Below, piece by piece: positions 7,952 through 16,365 of a stretch of 64,000 bases of DNA; position 1 is the first letter of the stretch; every line of letters starts with the position of its first letter. Under the pieces are notes generated by a model, which was given only the letters and a program-made list of their open reading frames with translations, searched no databases and was not told the origin of the DNA. Origin of the DNA: CAYOUV01 sp963790075 (lineage in GTDB: Bacteria > Chloroflexota > Anaerolineae > Anaerolineales > Villigracilaceae); the NCBI GenBank assembly GCA_963790075.1, contig CAWBNG010000004.1, positions 186,001 to 250,000 of the forward strand, given 5' to 3'. The position numbers and the translations under genes were made by a program.

Positions 7952-8887
7952 CTATTTATTGGCTGCGCAGCGGATGCCGATACGATCGTTGGCCTGTCCC
8001 ATGTAGGCCTCGGATTTACTGTCAGCGGTCAGGTCGGGCGCCAGGGAGAAACCGCGGTTGGAGACGCGCAGTTCCTTGAAACCGTCAGCCCATGATCCGC
8101 CACGGATGACCTTGCGTGGACCGTTCGCACCGGCCACCGGGCCGGTTGGGTTGCCTTCGGGAGCGCCACTGTAATAGGTGGGGCTGTAGAAATCGGCTAC
8201 CCATTCCCAGACGTTGCCAGCCAGGTCCAGCACGCCGAAGGGGCTGGCTCCACTTGGGAAGCTGCCCACACGGGTGGTGTCGCCGAATTGGTAGTCGTAG
8301 TTGGCCAGCGAGTTGGTCGGGCTGTCTTCGCCCCAGGGGAAGCGGCGGTAGTCGGCGCTGCCTCGGGCGGCGTATTCCCATTCGGCCTCGGTTGGCAGAC
8401 GACGCCCAGCCCAGGTGCAGTAGTTGTTGGCATCTTGCCAGGAAACGTAGACGACCGGGTAATCCTTGAAGTCGGGGCTGGTGAAGTAATTGTCACGCGT
8501 AGCAGATTTGAATTCGCGCGGCGGATCGCAGGCACCGGCCTGGACACATAGTGAGTACATGTAATTGGTGACTTCAACTTTATCCATCCAGAAACCAGTC
8601 AGGGTGACCTTGTGCAGCGGTTTTTCGTCCGGTTGGGCATCCGAGTCAACACCACCCATTTGGAAACTGCCATCCGGGACGAAGACTTGGGCCATTCCAT
8701 CTGCTTTGGCACTGCGTTCGTCCCCGGCCTTGGCGTTATCCGGGCGTGCGGTGGGGTTGGTGCCAACTTCCTGGGTCGGTAGGGCGGTTGGCAAACTGAT
8801 TGGCGTTGGCTTAGCCTGCCCCGACGATGATCCACAAGCTGTCGCGATCAGCGTCAAAACGGCCAGCACGACGTAGACTTTTTTCAT
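7952..8887 (-). CDS. Lipoprotein with sulfatase-modifying-factor (FGE/SUMF1) fold
   Basis: A 311-residue predicted lipoprotein with signal peptide and lipobox LIATAC at the N-terminus, then a Thr/Pro linker. A full FGE-sulfatase domain follows, with FVPDGSFQMGG, RRLPTEAEWEYAARG, FGVLDLAGNVWEWVADF, RKVIRGGSW and GIRCA. The block after RGGSW lacks the paired cysteines of true formylglycine-generating enzymes, so oxidation of sulfatase cysteine is unlikely. The fold is widely reused, for example in PvdO- and EgtB-like proteins. The ATG at 8887 has a perfect AGGAGGTAG; the longer in-frame ORF upstream is non-coding. It follows the C39/TPR gene by 89 bp. Confidence 0.85.
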   Translation of the reverse strand: MKKVYVVLAVLTLIATACGSSSGQAKPTPISLPTALPTQEVGTNPTARPDNAKAGDERSAKADGMAQVFVPDGSFQMGGVDSDAQPDEKPLHKVTLTGFWMDKVEVTNYMYSLCVQAGACDPPREFKSATRDNYFTSPDFKDYPVVYVSWQDANNYCTWAGRRLPTEAEWEYAARGSADYRRFPWGEDSPTNSLANYDYQFGDTTRVGSFPSGASPFGVLDLAGNVWEWVADFYSPTYYSGAPEGNPTGPVAGANGPRKVIRGGSWADGFKELRVSNRGFSLAPDLTADSKSEAYMGQANDRIGIRCAANK

Positions 8888-8976
8888 CTTGCTACCTCCT
8901 TTTGGGGTACGGGATTCGCCCCTAGTATATCGGTCAATAGCAAGCGCCACTATCACCCATTTGTAAGGCACAAAGC

Positions 8977-10203
8977 TTAAGGATTTTGGGAGGCGTAGTT
9001 GAGCGCGTACTGTGCGTCGGCATACCCGGGACGGGCCTGCAGGGCTTTGTTCCAGTCGGCCATGGCGCCATTTTTGTCCCCCTGGCGGTAGAGCGCCCAG
9101 CCGTGCCACAGCAGCGTTTCTTCAGAATTGGGCGTGCGCTGTAAGGCATATTTGGTCAGGGTCAGCAGGTCATCGATGCGGTTGGATTGGAAATAAGCGA
9201 TGAATGGGCCGAACTGGTAGCGCAGCATGCGCTGCGGCAAGCCCAGGTCACGGGCCTGGTCATAAGCCTGGGCTGCCTCGGCATAGCGCTCGGAGGCAAC
9301 CAGATTAGTGCCCAGATTGAACCAGGCGAAGGCGTCGGACGGATGGTTAGTGGTGGCGGTTTGGGAAGCGGATAAGGCTCGCTGGCGGTTGACGTCCGGG
9401 TCCCAGTCCGGACCGAGGATGGTCCGTAGTTGGGATTCCTGCTCTGGCAGGTAGACCAGCATGTAAACGTAATTGAAGGATTCCCAATCCTGCATCAACC
9501 GCTCATAACCGACTCGCTGGTCGGGTCCCTCGTAGGAATCCTGGGTGGTGAAGCTCTGGGTCGCGTCGTCGTAACCGGTCAGCAGCAGGTAATGCGCCGC
9601 CCACAAGTCGTCATTGGGCCAGTAGGGGCCGCGGAAGGTGAAGGTCTCCTCGATGATGACGGGGAAACCAGCTGCCAGCAAACGTTTGAGCAGAGTCAGG
9701 TTCCCGTTGACGCGGTATTCGGCACGCAGCCAGCCGGCGTGGTTGCGGACGAAGTAGATCATCTCGCTGAGGTTGACGTTACGATCCTGCTCGACTGGTT
9801 TGATGATGTCAGAGATGTCGTACTGGCTCCCTTTCCAGCCGAACATGCGCAGGGCCAGGGCCAACGTAGCCGGCCCGCAGTTGTTGGCGCCCTGGGCCTC
9901 GTAACTCGGTTTTGGTAACTGGACGGAGGGCGGCAGCGGGGCGGGGGTGGCGGTTGGGGTTGCCGTGGGCTGGTTGCTGGTCGGGGTTGGCTGCGGAGAA
10001 GGGGTGGCGGTGCTGGCCTCGGCCAGCGGCGTCGCTGGACGGGCGGTCGGGACGGGTCCGGCTGGCTGGAGTATGCCGCGCAGGTAGGTGCGGGCGATGT
10101 CGATGCGCCAGGACAGGTGGCGCTGGATGGGTGGAATCTGGTAAAGCAGGACGGCCGCCAGCAGCAGGCCGAACAGCACCAGGAAAAGTCTCTTTTTGGA
10201 CAT
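8977..10203 (-). CDS. Membrane-anchored C39-like cysteine peptidase with TPR repeats
   Basis: A 408-residue protein. An N-terminal transmembrane anchor (residues 5-22) leads into a Thr/Pro/Ala linker. A papain-like C39_2 domain follows (about residues 95-235), with catalytic Cys in NNCGPATLALAL, His in WAAHYLLLTGYD and Asp in FTTQDS. Residues 270-408 hold TPR-type helical repeats (AWFNLGTNLVASERYAEAAQ; LLWHGWALYRQGDKNGAM). It is probably extracytoplasmic and cleaves or binds peptides. It is upstream of the FGE-fold lipoprotein on the same strand, and the two may be co-transcribed. Confidence 0.8.
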   Translation of the reverse strand: MSKKRLFLVLFGLLLAAVLLYQIPPIQRHLSWRIDIARTYLRGILQPAGPVPTARPATPLAEASTATPSPQPTPTSNQPTATPTATPAPLPPSVQLPKPSYEAQGANNCGPATLALALRMFGWKGSQYDISDIIKPVEQDRNVNLSEMIYFVRNHAGWLRAEYRVNGNLTLLKRLLAAGFPVIIEETFTFRGPYWPNDDLWAAHYLLLTGYDDATQSFTTQDSYEGPDQRVGYERLMQDWESFNYVYMLVYLPEQESQLRTILGPDWDPDVNRQRALSASQTATTNHPSDAFAWFNLGTNLVASERYAEAAQAYDQARDLGLPQRMLRYQFGPFIAYFQSNRIDDLLTLTKYALQRTPNSEETLLWHGWALYRQGDKNGAMADWNKALQARPGYADAQYALNYASQNP

Positions 10204-10308
10204 GGGCAGAAGTGTATCAGAATCGATTGTGACTGTCGAATAGACGTTGGGATAAAAGTAATGGTTCCGGGAAATTCGATTTTCCCCTACGAAATATCGG
10301 TAGCCTGT

Positions 10309-11301
10309 CTATTCTTTCCTGGCTTCCCACTCTCGGACCCGATCGAATAATTCCCCCAGAGGTTTCAGATCGACAACCGGCACGGCCAAATTCCTGGTGC
10401 GCGTGCGGCTGTATTGGTAGACGCGACTACCGGCTGGGACGACCTCCGCCCGGCGGCGAAACTCGTCGCGGGTAAGATACCCGGTCAACAGCAGGCCCAA
10501 GCCGTAGACCCAGATGTTGCCCCATTCGAGCGGTGCGATCAAATAGGTCTCGCTGCGGGCGGGACAATGCAGGCCCAGGCGTCCTTGCGGGAGCAGGTCC
10601 ACGTGCAGGTAATCCAGGGCGTAGAACTCGGATTGCAGTTCGACGCGCGTCCTTGGGCTGAGCGTGACCGTCTCGGTCAGGAAGTCACGCGTTTCATCCT
10701 GACCGCCAACCTCTATTCTCAAATCCTGGTCGGATTCGCTCTTAAGAGCAATTTTTCCGAGCGGGTGCCAGGCCTGCGGGCGGGCCCATTCCTTGGGCAG
10801 CGGGTGGACCAGGTAGAGCGGCTGCCCGGTGGCGACGGCCTTGTGCAGGTCAGCCTGTAAGGATGTGATCAGGCTGGTCAGGAAGGCGAACAAATACAGG
10901 TCTTGCTGGTTGTGGCTTTCCGAGACAAACTGGTCCATCGGCACCAGGGCTTGAGCCTGAAGCAGGCATCCCGGGTCGCGGCGGATCTGCTTGATCTGGC
11001 TTCGGCGTGTGATCAGGTAGGATTTTAAGTCGCAGCGGTGACCGCCCAGCGAGATATCGTAGCGGTCGGGATTGGTGAAGGGCGTGGCGCCTTGGACGTT
11101 GAAGGGAATACCTTGCTCGCCGAGGTAGCGCCGCAAGGCCAGTTCCACCGCCACCCCGCCGACGATACGGCGCAGCCGGTCGAAAGGCGAGCCGCCCATG
11201 CGGTTGTAGGTGTAAGGTAGTGAGCGGCAGGCGTAAGCGATGCCGCCCTCGGTCAGGTCGGGGGTAAAAGGCAGGTGGATCAGGTCGGGAGGGGTGAGCA
11301 T
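10309..11301 (-). CDS. PD-(D/E)XK-like protein, possible restriction endonuclease
   Basis: A 330-residue protein I do not recognise as a named family. Residues about 40-90 fit a PD-(D/E)XK nuclease core: a helix with Glu (GGVAVELALRRYLGEQGIPF), then YDISLGG, then CDLKSYLI, giving Asp-x(n)-Asp-x-Lys. The rest is mixed alpha/beta. The frame is open to 11403, but that start would overlap vapC, so ATG 11301 (MLTPPDL) is preferred; neither has a good ribosome-binding site. Its neighbours are vapBC and a DNA methyltransferase on the same strand, which makes a restriction role plausible but unproven. Confidence 0.5.
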   Translation of the reverse strand: MLTPPDLIHLPFTPDLTEGGIAYACRSLPYTYNRMGGSPFDRLRRIVGGVAVELALRRYLGEQGIPFNVQGATPFTNPDRYDISLGGHRCDLKSYLITRRSQIKQIRRDPGCLLQAQALVPMDQFVSESHNQQDLYLFAFLTSLITSLQADLHKAVATGQPLYLVHPLPKEWARPQAWHPLGKIALKSESDQDLRIEVGGQDETRDFLTETVTLSPRTRVELQSEFYALDYLHVDLLPQGRLGLHCPARSETYLIAPLEWGNIWVYGLGLLLTGYLTRDEFRRRAEVVPAGSRVYQYSRTRTRNLAVPVVDLKPLGELFDRVREWEARKE

Positions 11302-11350
11302 GGGGAGTGTTCGATCATCAGTAATCTGTGAATAGCTGGCGGCAGGCGGA

Positions 11351-11728
11351 TTATTTTTTCTTTTCGAACCATCTGACTTTTTCGAGGTCCTGTAAATCGG
11401 CATCCTGTGTCCACAATTCAGCGTCTAAGGCATGTGCGGTGGCAAGGATCATGCTGTCTGCCATGGGGATTTGTAAATCGCCAGAGAGTTTAGCGGCGTT
11501 GAGTGCCAGCGTTGAATCAAAGTCAATGACCTGCCCTTGCATCATGGCTGTAACCGCTTGCAGCGCCGCCTCGTCGCCTTTCTGCTGGCGCATACGCTTG
11601 AAGACTTCAAAAATAATGATGGTTGGCACAACCAACTCATCCGTTTTTTCGATGGCAGGCGCGAAGAAATCTGCGTTGACGTCATCAGCAAAATATTCCA
11701 GCCAGCCGGATGAATCGACCACGTTCAT
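11351..11728 (-). CDS. vapC: VapC-type PIN-domain toxin
   Basis: A 125-residue PIN-domain ribonuclease. The acidic metal-binding residues are visible: Asp5 in VVDSSGWLEYF, Glu in IIIFEVFKRM, Asp in MADSMILATA, and Asp in WTQDADL. PIN toxins cut tRNA or rRNA. The ATG overlaps the stop of the AbrB-fold antitoxin gene by 4 bp (ATGA), as usual for vapBC pairs. Target RNA is unknown. Confidence 0.9.
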   Translation of the reverse strand: MNVVDSSGWLEYFADDVNADFFAPAIEKTDELVVPTIIIFEVFKRMRQQKGDEAALQAVTAMMQGQVIDFDSTLALNAAKLSGDLQIPMADSMILATAHALDAELWTQDADLQDLEKVRWFEKKK

Positions 11729-11931
11729 ACGCGGTCAGCCTCGCGCTGAACGGAAGTGTCAATTCCCCTGGCGAAACCACGCAGTTTTTCGACCGGAGTT
11801 AAAGGAACAAGCTCAATGCGTCCCTGATACACTACAACCTGTATTTTCTGACCAACGCGGATGCCCAATGCTTTTCGGATATTTTTGGGGATGACAACCT
11901 GATATTTTGGGGAAACAGTCACAGTTTCCAT
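11725..11931 (-). CDS. vapB: VapB-type antitoxin, AbrB/SpoVT fold
   Basis: A 68-residue swapped-hairpin AbrB DNA-binding protein. The N-terminus METVTVSPKYQVVIPKNIR followed by KALGIRVGQKI is the classic family pattern. The C-terminal 25 residues should bind and neutralise the PIN toxin. Such antitoxins also repress their own promoter together with the toxin. Confidence 0.9.
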   Translation of the reverse strand: METVTVSPKYQVVIPKNIRKALGIRVGQKIQVVVYQGRIELVPLTPVEKLRGFARGIDTSVQREADRV

Positions 11932-12047
11932 ACGAAACTCCTATCGATGAGTAAAACGTATTACGAAATAACAATAGCTCATTTGCGAAAAGAATGCAAC
12001 CTCCTTGTTTGTCACAGCGAGTCCCCGCAGGCTATAAACTCTATTCC

Positions 12048-12857
12048 TTACTCCTCCTTCCTGAACTGCAGGCAATAGTGGTGGAAGGTATTGCTGACCC
12101 AGGCGCTGTTCATGCCGTAGGGGGCCAGACGCTGGTTGTCCTGGCACCAGATTTTTTCGTCTTTGAGCGTGTAGGTCTTGCCCAACTCGCGCCCCAGGTC
12201 CCAGGCCAGCGGGTAGATTTTGCCGCCTTTCTTGACGTTCTTGACGATGATCGTCAGGTAAGCCTTGTCGCGCAGCAGCGGCTTAAGCCCAGCGTAGATG
12301 CCGACCAGCGTGGACAAAAATGCTTCGTAGTCATGCAGGTTGCCCACGTCGTGGGGGTCGTCCGAGTAGAAGACGTCCAGGGCGGCGGACGAGCGACGCT
12401 TCTTCTGGGTTCCCGCGCCGCGGGCGTGCAGCATGTCCCAGTAGGGGGGGCTGGTGAGCAGATAGTCGATGATCGGCAGCCCGTAGCTGGCAGCCTGCTT
12501 GGCGTCGCCGGTGACGACCTTGGATGTTAGACCTTGGACCGTTTCGCCCAGCGCAGCACGCTCTTCCTGCACGATTTGCTCTGCGATGGCGGCATATTTG
12601 GAATTGAGTTCGATGCCGTAGGAATTGCGTCCGGCCCGGAGCGCTGCCACCAGCATGGACCCCGTGCCGGCCATTGGATCGAGCACTGTTTCCCCGCTTT
12701 TGGTAAAGAATTCGATGAATTCCTGGGCCAGGGTCTCCGGGAATTTGGCCGGGTGCACCAGCACGCCTTTCTTGCGTGGGGGCGGATTGTGCGTGAACCA
12801 GGATTTCTGGAATTTGAGCCAGGACTTGGGATCGAGGTCGTTGAGTTTATTGGGCAT
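12048..12857 (-). CDS. Site-specific DNA methyltransferase (amino-methylating, N4-C or N6-A)
   Basis: A 269-residue SAM-dependent DNA methylase. A motif-X-like HPAKFPE is followed by motif I DPMAGTGS and GIELN, then motif IV TSPPYWDM. The SPPYW form favours N4-cytosine, although N6-adenine is possible. The X-I-IV order places the SAM-binding half first. The ATG at 12857 is chosen because the upstream extension enters the intergenic region. No ribosome-binding site precedes it, and a TATAAT lies 8 bp upstream, suggesting a leaderless mRNA. It may be the modification partner of the nuclease-like gene beyond vapBC, or a solitary methylase. Confidence 0.85.
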   Translation of the reverse strand: MPNKLNDLDPKSWLKFQKSWFTHNPPPRKKGVLVHPAKFPETLAQEFIEFFTKSGETVLDPMAGTGSMLVAALRAGRNSYGIELNSKYAAIAEQIVQEERAALGETVQGLTSKVVTGDAKQAASYGLPIIDYLLTSPPYWDMLHARGAGTQKKRRSSAALDVFYSDDPHDVGNLHDYEAFLSTLVGIYAGLKPLLRDKAYLTIIVKNVKKGGKIYPLAWDLGRELGKTYTLKDEKIWCQDNQRLAPYGMNSAWVSNTFHHYCLQFRKEE

Positions 12858-12864
12858 ATGAAAA

Positions 12865-12870
12865 TTATAC
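12865..12870 (-). promoter_or_regulatory. -10 element for the DNA methyltransferase
   Basis: TATAAT on the minus strand, within the 37-bp gap upstream of the methyltransferase ATG. Transcription from it would begin at or very near the start codon. Confidence 0.45.
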
Positions 12871-12894
12871 ACGCAGTGCCCGGCCGCCCTGTTT

Positions 12895-13746
12895 CTAGGG
12901 GGTGACGATGGGCGTGCGCGTTGGCGTAGGCGTCTTGGATGGCGTGGGACTGGGGGTCGGGCTGACGTAGCTGACATCCTGGATCGTCAGGTCGGAGAAG
13001 GTGATTGTCACGGCGTTCTCGCCGCCCGAGCGGGCAAAGACCCCCAATGTGCCAAATTTGTAGACCGGGTCATTCAGGCCGAATTGAAAGTGGCCGTTCA
13101 GGAAGAAGCGCAGCTCCGGGCCGACAGCCCAGACGCCGATCCGCACCTGGCCGGGAGAGCCGGGTGGGACGTCGCCGCTGGGCAGGCGCTGTTGCAGCAG
13201 GGCGATGACTCCGCCCTGCACGCGCTCGAGGCGCACGGTCCGGTCACAGGCCAGTACCAGCCGGTAATAATCCGAGGTCCCCTGCGCGCGGAAGAGTAAA
13301 CCGAACTCATCCGGTCCCTGGCACAGGCTGGTGCTGGCATTGATCTCGGCATAAAAGTCGGTCAGGAGCGGTTCGCTGCGCAGGCTGAACAGATACAGGC
13401 GCGGCTGGCGGATGGCCAGCGTGATGCGTCCGTTGGCAACGATCACGCTGCTGCTGTCGGATTCGCGTACGGACCACAACGCCGGGTTTTCGAAGGTATC
13501 AGTGGCGATCACCTGGCCCAGTCCGGGGCGAGTCTCTTCGGTTGGCGAAGGGGTCAGGGGCGGGCGGGCTGTCGTTGTGCTGGTGGGAGGAAACCAGACC
13601 GTCGCCAGCGTGGCGACGGCGGGTTCGGTCGCGGGCGGGGGCGTCGGCGTGGTCTGCGCCGGGCTGAGCGTGGCGCAGGCGTCCAGCACCAGCAAGCAGA
13701 GTGCCATGCAAATCGGGGTGAGCTTGTGCGTCAATCGGCGAATCAT
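12895..13746 (-). CDS. Lipoprotein with LamG/DUF1080-like beta-sandwich
   Basis: A 283-residue predicted lipoprotein. The signal peptide ends in lipobox LVLDAC, a Thr/Pro linker follows, then a beta-rich domain of about 180 residues (FENPALWSV through VTITFSDLTIQDV) resembling concanavalin-like 3-keto-disaccharide hydrolase/LamG sandwiches. It ends with a second Ser/Thr/Pro tail (SPTPSPTPSKTPTPTRTP). No catalytic residues can be assigned; carbohydrate binding is a guess. ATG 13746 is chosen because it starts the signal peptide; the longer frame upstream runs into the divergent promoter region. Confidence 0.6.
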   Translation of the reverse strand: MIRRLTHKLTPICMALCLLVLDACATLSPAQTTPTPPPATEPAVATLATVWFPPTSTTTARPPLTPSPTEETRPGLGQVIATDTFENPALWSVRESDSSSVIVANGRITLAIRQPRLYLFSLRSEPLLTDFYAEINASTSLCQGPDEFGLLFRAQGTSDYYRLVLACDRTVRLERVQGGVIALLQQRLPSGDVPPGSPGQVRIGVWAVGPELRFFLNGHFQFGLNDPVYKFGTLGVFARSGGENAVTITFSDLTIQDVSYVSPTPSPTPSKTPTPTRTPIVTP

Positions 13747-13888
13747 GTGAATTTTGTCTGCGAGGCTGATAACAATCGACGGTAAGATTTTCCGGCAGGG
13801 TGATGTAAAATAAATGATGAGCGTCACAATCGCGGTGCGCTCCCTCATTCTAGCACAAAGTCCCCGAAGGGGGACAAAGGAGAGAAAC

Positions 13889-14902
13889 ATGAGCCAGAAA
13901 GCTGTCCTGGTCACCGGTGCGTGCGGAGAAATTGGCCAGGCTCTGGTGCAAGGCTTGAGCAGCCAGGGAGGCTACCGTATTGTTACAGCGGATTTAATGC
14001 CGCTGCCCGATAGCATCCGGTCACTTTCGGCCGAGCACGTCCAGGGAGATTTGCTCGACAAGGCCAAGCAATTTTACGATTACGATTTTGAGATTATCTA
14101 TCACCTGGCTGCCTCGCTTTCTTCCAAAGCCGAAATCGCGCCCGAAGCGGCTCACCGCATCAACGTCGAAGGGACGATGCAATTGCTGCAACTGGCAGCC
14201 TATAAAACCGAGAAGTATAAAAAGCCGGTCAAGTTCCTGTTCCCCAGTTCGATCGCGGCTTACGGCTTCAACGATTTGCAAACAAAAACTAATGCCGGTC
14301 GTGTCTGCGAAGATGAATGGAATTGCCCGCATACCATGTACGGCACAAATAAATTGTCTTGTGAGAAGTTAGGCGCATACTACAGTCGCTTTTACAGACA
14401 GCGCCACCTCGAACCCAATCCGCCGGTCATGCTGGACTTCCGCGCGATCCGCTTTCCGGGCTTGATCAGCGCTTTCACGCTGCCCAGCGGCGGCACAAGC
14501 GATTATGGCCCCGAGATGCTGCATGCTGCGGCGCAGGGCAAGCCCTATACCTGCTTTGTACGCGAGGATACCCGTATCTCGTTCATGGCCATGCCGGACG
14601 CAGTCGAGTCTTTGCAGATGCTGACCGAGGCGCCGCGCGAGAATTTGACGCGTGTGGTTTATAATATTTCCAGTTTCAGCCTGATGGCTGGCGAATTTCG
14701 CGAACGGACACTCAAGTATTTCCCGGACGCGCAAATCAGCTTCGAGCCGAATATCAAGCGGCAGGGAATCGTCGATTCGTGGCCGGAAGATTTGGATGAC
14801 TCCTCCGCCCGCTCTGATTGGGACTGGAAACCCGATTACGACGTGGAGCGTTTCTTCGATGAATATTTTGTGCCGGAGATCAAGAAACGTTACGGAAAGT
14901 GA
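13889..14902 (+). CDS. L-threonine 3-dehydrogenase, SDR (GalE-like) type
   Basis: A 337-residue extended short-chain dehydrogenase. It has the NAD motif TGACGEIGQAL, Ser-Ser of the active site (PSSIAAYG) and a Tyr-x3-Lys pair (YGTNKLSCE). The C-terminal half is distinctive for the SDR-type threonine dehydrogenases: FRAIRFPGLIS, GGTSDYGPEMLHAA, MPDAVESL and VDSWPEDLDDSSAR. The reaction is L-threonine to 2-amino-3-ketobutyrate with NAD+. A strong AAAGGAGAG precedes ATG 13889. No 2-amino-3-ketobutyrate CoA ligase is adjacent. A general UDP-sugar epimerase is less likely because of the C-terminal blocks. Confidence 0.8.
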   Translation: MSQKAVLVTGACGEIGQALVQGLSSQGGYRIVTADLMPLPDSIRSLSAEHVQGDLLDKAKQFYDYDFEIIYHLAASLSSKAEIAPEAAHRINVEGTMQLLQLAAYKTEKYKKPVKFLFPSSIAAYGFNDLQTKTNAGRVCEDEWNCPHTMYGTNKLSCEKLGAYYSRFYRQRHLEPNPPVMLDFRAIRFPGLISAFTLPSGGTSDYGPEMLHAAAQGKPYTCFVREDTRISFMAMPDAVESLQMLTEAPRENLTRVVYNISSFSLMAGEFRERTLKYFPDAQISFEPNIKRQGIVDSWPEDLDDSSARSDWDWKPDYDVERFFDEYFVPEIKKRYGK

Positions 14903-14935
14903 TCTCGACACGAAAAATGTATTCTTGAAAAAAGG

Positions 14936-14958
14936 AGACCGCCCATTCGGGCGGTTTC
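14936..14958 (+). terminator. Rho-independent terminator
   Basis: ACCGCCC-ATTC-GGGCGGT followed by TTCT, 35 bp after the threonine dehydrogenase stop. Confidence 0.75.
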
Positions 14959-15054
14959 TGGTTGTGGATCCATATTGTGCGCCGCCGACGATCTGGAGCT
15001 GCATATGCATTTCCTGAGTATATTGAAAATTCATGATATCAGAGGCGGAAATGA

Positions 15055-15060
15055 TATAAT
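15055..15060 (+). promoter_or_regulatory. -10 promoter element
   Basis: TATAAT, 18 bp before the ATG of the LysM protein. The predicted leader is only about 10 nt, with no ribosome-binding site. Confidence 0.4.
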
Positions 15061-15077
15061 CCGTGCGACGATTGCCT

Positions 15078-15938
15078 ATGAAAAGACACCTATTTGTGAT
15101 TGGCCTGTTCCTGTTAGCGGTGCTGTTAATGCAGATGTCGCTGACGGTGCAGGCTTCGCCAGCAGCGCAACTGCCGCAGTATTCCACGCCTACCCCCGGC
15201 GCGGATGGACGCATCATTTACATTGTGAAGGAAGGCGACAACTGCATCCGTGTCGCACTGCTGAACGGGATTTCGACAGAAACGCTGCGTTCCTATAATC
15301 CGGGCCTGGACGAGAATTGTGTATTGCAGGTCAACCAGCAATTAATGATCGGTCTGGCCGGGCCGGCCGGCGCCACGCAAACCGCCGGGCCCTCTCCGAC
15401 CCCGACGGTTGCCTTGCCGACTCCCACACCTTTCAACGGGACTACCCAGGTCTGCGTGCTGCTCTTCGATGACGTGAATGGCGACTCGCTGCGGCAGGAT
15501 ACGGAAGTGGGTCTGGCTGGCGGTGAGGTCAGCGTGACCAACGTCAACGGATCATACTCGAAGACGCAGACGACGGTCTCGCAGGTGGATGCGGATACCG
15601 GCTTACCGGTTTCGGTCTGCTTCACGGATGTGCCGGAGGGTAAGTACAACGTCAGCATGGCCATTCCGGATGGCTACAATCCAACCATGGATTTGAACTA
15701 CACGCTGGATGTCAAAGCCGGCGACCAGGCTTTTGTTGATTTCGGCGCCCAATCCAAGCAAAACACTACAACACCGGCGGATGGCGGCGGGAGTGGTGGT
15801 TTTCGCTCGGTTGTGATGGGAATATTGGGGTCAATTCTTCTGCTGGGTGGTGGCGGGCTGGGTTGGTATGCTTATCGGATGCGCCAACCGAAAAGCTCTG
15901 TGCTGGGCAGGGAATATCCGGGCTTGAAAAAGAAATAA
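15078..15938 (+). CDS. Exported LysM / SdrD-B-like protein with C-terminal membrane anchor
   Basis: A 286-residue surface protein. It has a signal peptide (residues 1-26), a LysM-like module (IIYIVKEGDNCIRVALLNG through VNQQLMIG), and a Thr/Pro linker. A beta-sandwich of the SdrD B-like or Cna B-like kind follows, with VCVLLFDDVNGDSLRQDTE and an acidic DVNGD calcium-type loop. A Gly-rich stretch, one transmembrane helix and a basic tail (PGLKKK) close it. LysM should hold it at the peptidoglycan. The ATG at 15078 gives the clean signal peptide; the in-frame GTG at 15063 is less likely. Confidence 0.7.
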   Translation: MKRHLFVIGLFLLAVLLMQMSLTVQASPAAQLPQYSTPTPGADGRIIYIVKEGDNCIRVALLNGISTETLRSYNPGLDENCVLQVNQQLMIGLAGPAGATQTAGPSPTPTVALPTPTPFNGTTQVCVLLFDDVNGDSLRQDTEVGLAGGEVSVTNVNGSYSKTQTTVSQVDADTGLPVSVCFTDVPEGKYNVSMAIPDGYNPTMDLNYTLDVKAGDQAFVDFGAQSKQNTTTPADGGGSGGFRSVVMGILGSILLLGGGGLGWYAYRMRQPKSSVLGREYPGLKKK

Positions 15939-15952
15939 GCAAATAACTTGAT

Positions 15953-15982
15953 CGGGGTGCGAACGCTCGCACCCCGTTTTTT
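15953..15982. terminator. Strong rho-independent terminator
   Basis: CGGGGTGCGA-ACGC-TCGCACCCCG followed by TTTTTT, between the LysM gene and the convergent HIT gene. Confidence 0.88.
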
Positions 15983-16328
15983 ATCCCATTGGAAAACGCA
16001 TGCGTTGCCCACCGATCAGGTGCAGGTGCAGATGAAAGACAGTCTGCCCCCCGTGCGAACCGGTGTTGACGATCATACGGTAGCCGCTCTGGTCCACACC
16101 ATCCTGCACGGCGAGCTGTCTGCCAACGATGAACATGTGCCCGATCAAAGTCGCATTTTCCTCGGTCAATTCGTTAACGGAGGGAATGTGTTTGTTGGGC
16201 ACAATCAGGATGTGCGTTGGCGCTACGGGATGGATGTCGCGAAAGGCGGTCACCTGATCATCACGGTAGACGATGTTGGCGGGAGCATCCTCCGCGACGA
16301 TTTTGCAAAACACGCAGGAACGGGACAT
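15981..16328 (-). CDS. HIT-family nucleotide hydrolase (HINT-like)
   Basis: A 115-residue histidine-triad protein with a Cys-x2-Cys near the N-terminus (CVFCKI), IHPVAPTHILIVPNKHI, and the catalytic triad HLHLHLIGG near the C-terminus. HIT proteins hydrolyse nucleoside phosphoramidates or AMP-linked compounds. ATG 16328 (MSRSCVFC) matches the usual start of the family; upstream in-frame ATGs would add about 5 or 22 residues. It lies 37 bp after the polysaccharide deacetylase on the same strand. Confidence 0.92.
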   Translation of the reverse strand: MSRSCVFCKIVAEDAPANIVYRDDQVTAFRDIHPVAPTHILIVPNKHIPSVNELTEENATLIGHMFIVGRQLAVQDGVDQSGYRMIVNTGSHGGQTVFHLHLHLIGGQRMRFPMG

Positions 16329-16365
16329 TTTGTTGAGCATGGCGGCGATGGGGGCGAGCCGCGCC

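Noticed and set aside
13814..13888. Upstream extension of the threonine dehydrogenase
   Set aside because: It lacks homology and a ribosome-binding site; AAAGGAGAG supports ATG 13889.
14369..15217. 282-codon minus-strand frame
   Set aside because: Covers the threonine dehydrogenase end, its terminator and the LysM promoter; no recognisable domain.
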